DNA of 64,000 nt, taken from the NCBI RefSeq assembly GCF_049808615.1, contig NZ_JBNCAN010000004.1:124001-188000 (forward strand). The letters are read 5' to 3'. The stretch comes from Modicisalibacter sp049808615. GTDB taxonomy: Bacteria; Pseudomonadota; Gammaproteobacteria; Pseudomonadales; Halomonadaceae. Below, one piece after another: positions 61,504-64,000 of this stretch. Positions within the stretch are counted from its first letter, which is position 1, and the number at the start of each line of letters is the position of its first letter. Position numbers and translations under genes: made by a program. Under the pieces are notes generated by a model, which saw nothing but the letters and a program-made list of their open reading frames with translations, had not been told where the DNA came from and did not search any database.

Positions 61504-64000
61504 ATGGATACACAGTATACGCCCGATAGTATCGAACAATCCGCCCAGCAGTTCTGGGACAAGCACCAGTGCTTCAAGGCCATCGAAGACGCGACCCGCG
61601 AGAAATTCTACTGCCTGTCGATGTTTCCCTATCCCAGCGGCAAACTCCACATGGGGCATGTGCGCAACTACACCATCGGCGATGTCATCTCCCGCTTTCA
61701 GCGCATGCAGGGCAAGAACGTGCTGCAGCCCATGGGCTGGGATGCCTTTGGCATGCCGGCGGAAAACGCGGCGATCAAGAATCGCGTGCCGCCGGGGGAA
61801 TGGACCTACCAGAACATCGATTACATGCGAGCGCAATTGAAGGCGCTGGGCTTCGCCTACGACTGGAGTCGTGAGTTCGCCACCTGCGACGTCGATTATT
61901 ACCGCTGGGAGCAGTGGTTCTTCACCAAGCTGGTGGACAAGGGCCTGGTCTACAAGAAGATGGCCACCGTCAACTGGGACCCGGTGGACAACACCGTGCT
62001 GGCCAATGAGCAGGTCATCGACGGTCGCGGCTGGCGTTCCGGCGCACCGGTCGAACGCAAGGAAATCCCGCTGTGGTTCCTGAAGATCACCGACTACGCC
62101 GATGAGCTTCTTACCGATCTGGACAAGGTCGACTGGCCGGAACAGGTCAAGACCATGCAGCGCAACTGGATCGGCAAGTCTCGGGGCGTGGAGCTGGCCT
62201 TTGATGTCGTCGGCCATCGCATCGTCGAAGAGGCGGACGTGCTGCGCGTCTATACCACCCGCCCCGATACCCTGATGGGGGTGACTTACGTCGCTGTCGC
62301 CGCCGGCCACCCGCTGGCAAAAGCCGCGGCGGCGGATAATCCCGAGCTCGCAGACTTCCTCGAGGAGTGCAGCCACGGCGGCACCTCGGAAGCGGATCTC
62401 GCCACCATGGAAAAACGCGGCATGGACACCGGTTTCAAGGCGGTGCATCCACTGTCAGGTCGCGAGGTACCGGTCTATGTCGCCAACTTCGTGTTGATGG
62501 AATACGGCACCGGCGCCGTCATGGCGGTGCCTGCCCACGACCAGCGCGACTGGGAATTCGCCACCAAGTACGGCCTGCCCATCGAACCTGTCATCGCCGA
62601 TGAAAACGGCCAGGCGCCGGATATCAGCGAAGGCGCCTATAGTGAACATGGTAAATTGATCAATTCCGGCGATTTCGACGGCCTTGAGTTCGACGCGGCC
62701 TTCGAGGCCATCGCCGGGCGGCTGGCCGACCAAGGCCATGGTGAAATCAAGACCAATTTCCGTCTGCGGGATTGGGGCGTCGCACGACAGCGCTACTGGG
62801 GCGCGCCGATTCCGGTCAAGTATGGGCCCGAGGGCCAGACCGTACCGCTCTCCGATGACGAACTGCCGGTGGCATTGCCCATGGAAGTCGAGGTCGATGC
62901 CAGCGGTTCCCCGCTCAAGAAGATGCCGGCGTTTTTTGATCTCGGCGATGGCTGGACCCGGGAGACCGATACCTTCGATACCTTCATGGAATCGAGCTGG
63001 TATTACGCCCGCTTCGCCTGCGCCGACAACCTGGAGGCCATGCTCGACGAACGCGCGGACTACTGGCTGCCGGTGGATCTGTATATCGGTGGCATCGAAC
63101 ACGCCATCCTGCATCTGCTTTATGCCCGCTTCTTCCACAAGCTGATGCGGGATTTCGGCCTGGTGAACAGCGACGAGCCCTTCCAGCGCTTGCTGACCCA
63201 GGGCATGGTGATCGCCGAGACCTTCTATCGCGAAACCGAAAACGGCGGCAAGGATTGGTTCAATCCGACAGAGGTCGAGGTCAAGCGCGACGACAAGGGC
63301 CGGCCCATCAGCGCCGTACTTGACGGCGATGGCCAGCCGGTGAAGATGGGTGGCATCGAGAAGATGTCCAAGTCGAAGAACAACGGCGTCGATCCCCAGG
63401 CCATGATCGACCGCTTCGGGGCCGATACCGTGCGCCTGTTCATGATGTTCGCTGCCCCACCAGAGCAGTCCCTGGAATGGTCGGATTCAGGCGTCGAGGG
63501 CGCGCATCGCTTCCTCAAGCGGTTGTGGCGGCTGGTCGCCGAGCATATCAATGTCGGCCCCCCCGGCGCCCTCGATACCGACGCCATGAACGATGAGCAA
63601 CGCACTCTCCGCCGCAAGACTCACGAGACCATCAAGAAGGCCAGTGACGACATTGGCCGGCGCACCACCTTCAACACCGCCATTGCCGCGGTGATGGAGT
63701 TGACCAACGAAGTGAGCAGGTTCACGGATACCTCCCCGCTGGGACTTGCGATCGCACGGGAAGCGCTCGAGGCCTGTGTGCTGCTGCTGGCACCGATCAC
63801 GCCCCACGCCTGCCATGCGCTCTGGTCCGAGCTGGGTCACGAGAAGCCCGTCATCGACGCCGCCTGGCCCGCAATCGACGAGTCGGCCTTGGTCAAGGAC
63901 AGCATCGAACTGGTGGTCCAGGTCAACGGTAAGCTGCGCGCACGGATCGAGGTGGATACCAACGCCAGCAAGGAAAGCATCGAAGCCCTGGCCATGGACA
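61504..64000 (+). CDS. leuS: Leucyl-tRNA synthetase (3' end beyond window)
   Basis: 832 codons are visible of an expected 860 or so; the gene runs off the window end, missing only about 30 C-terminal residues. The class I HIGH motif is PYPSGKLHMGHVRNYT, and the KMSKS loop is at residues 620-624 (EKMSKSKNNGVDPQAM). An editing domain (GVTYVAVAAGHPLA, TGAVMAVPAHDQRD) and the WYYARF/YWLPVDLYIGG catalytic segments are intact. It charges tRNA-Leu and removes mischarged amino acids. Its neighbour ybeL and the lnt-ybeXYZ block are the usual enteric-like setting. Confidence 0.98.
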   Translation, partial: MDTQYTPDSIEQSAQQFWDKHQCFKAIEDATREKFYCLSMFPYPSGKLHMGHVRNYTIGDVISRFQRMQGKNVLQPMGWDAFGMPAENAAIKNRVPPGEWTYQNIDYMRAQLKALGFAYDWSREFATCDVDYYRWEQWFFTKLVDKGLVYKKMATVNWDPVDNTVLANEQVIDGRGWRSGAPVERKEIPLWFLKITDYADELLTDLDKVDWPEQVKTMQRNWIGKSRGVELAFDVVGHRIVEEADVLRVYTTRPDTLMGVTYVAVAAGHPLAKAAAADNPELADFLEECSHGGTSEADLATMEKRGMDTGFKAVHPLSGREVPVYVANFVLMEYGTGAVMAVPAHDQRDWEFATKYGLPIEPVIADENGQAPDISEGAYSEHGKLINSGDFDGLEFDAAFEAIAGRLADQGHGEIKTNFRLRDWGVARQRYWGAPIPVKYGPEGQTVPLSDDELPVALPMEVEVDASGSPLKKMPAFFDLGDGWTRETDTFDTFMESSWYYARFACADNLEAMLDERADYWLPVDLYIGGIEHAILHLLYARFFHKLMRDFGLVNSDEPFQRLLTQGMVIAETFYRETENGGKDWFNPTEVEVKRDDKGRPISAVLDGDGQPVKMGGIEKMSKSKNNGVDPQAMIDRFGADTVRLFMMFAAPPEQSLEWSDSGVEGAHRFLKRLWRLVAEHINVGPPGALDTDAMNDEQRTLRRKTHETIKKASDDIGRRTTFNTAIAAVMELTNEVSRFTDTSPLGLAIAREALEACVLLLAPITPHACHALWSELGHEKPVIDAAWPAIDESALVKDSIELVVQVNGKLRARIEVDTNASKESIEALAMD

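Noticed and set aside
61441..62448. A long open frame antisense to leuS
   Set aside because: It is opposite clearly conserved leuS coding sequence (HIGH motif and editing domain); antisense open frames are common in GC-rich genes.

Overview
This window reads as chromosomal DNA of a moderately halophilic gammaproteobacterium, most likely a Halomonadaceae member (Halomonas or a close relative). The reasons are the GC-rich coding style, a choline-to-glycine-betaine module (choX, betIBA), pseudomonad/halomonad-type order around gph and trpEGDC, and the block miaB-ybeZ-ybeY-ybeX-lnt-(ybeL)-leuS. The genus is an inference from gene content, not a database match. No prophage, CRISPR array, intact insertion sequence or replication origin was seen.

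Layout. 0.1-4.9 kb: a tightly overlapped minus-strand operon (flavin monooxygenase, RidA, DUF1028, M20 deacetylase, LysR regulator) that looks like an uncharacterised amine or N-acyl amino acid catabolic pathway. 5.1-5.7 kb: three tRNA-Asn and one tRNA-Met, with a nested palindrome between them. 5.7-10.9 kb: choX divergent from betIBA around a perfect BetI-type operator. 11-15.7 kb: fadE, an RlpA-like lipoprotein, a quinone oxidoreductase and a DUF488 protein. 15.7-18.7 kb: a worn region with a LysR gene facing a collapsed SDR pseudogene, an EamA exporter and an ISL3 transposase fragment. 18.7-21.6 kb: small acetyltransferase-like genes, bdhA and ugpQ.

21.6-31.7 kb: a cobalamin riboswitch and btuB, sulfite dehydrogenase sorAB, opgD, a radical-SAM gene under a near-perfect LexA box, a small winged-helix gene, cobO, btuF and a SIMPL protein. 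31.7-38.6 kb: serS, crcB, a YdiJ-type FAD/Fe-S oxidoreductase and a cation/proton antiporter. 38.7-46.6 kb (minus): trpEGDC with a Trp-rich leader peptide (trpL), gph, then a cytochrome c / PQQ-type dehydrogenase pair and a GIY-YIG gene between gph and rpe. 46.7-54.6 kb: ggt, cysPTWA, yajG, tpm and DUF1820. 54.9-64.0 kb: miaB, ybeZYX, lnt, ybeL and leuS (cut by the window end).

The genes fall into functional threads: osmoprotection (choX, betIBA, opgD), sulfur (cysPTWA, sorAB, ggt), cobalamin salvage (riboswitch-btuB, btuF, cobO), tryptophan synthesis under probable attenuation, and translation/RNA maintenance (tRNAs, serS, leuS, miaB, ybeY). Several intergenic regions hold structured repeats with terminal inverted repeats (25.8, 54.1 and 58.9 kb, and possibly 9.0 kb). 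These, the trpL leader, the LexA-controlled radical-SAM gene and the 0-5 kb operon are the points most worth following up.
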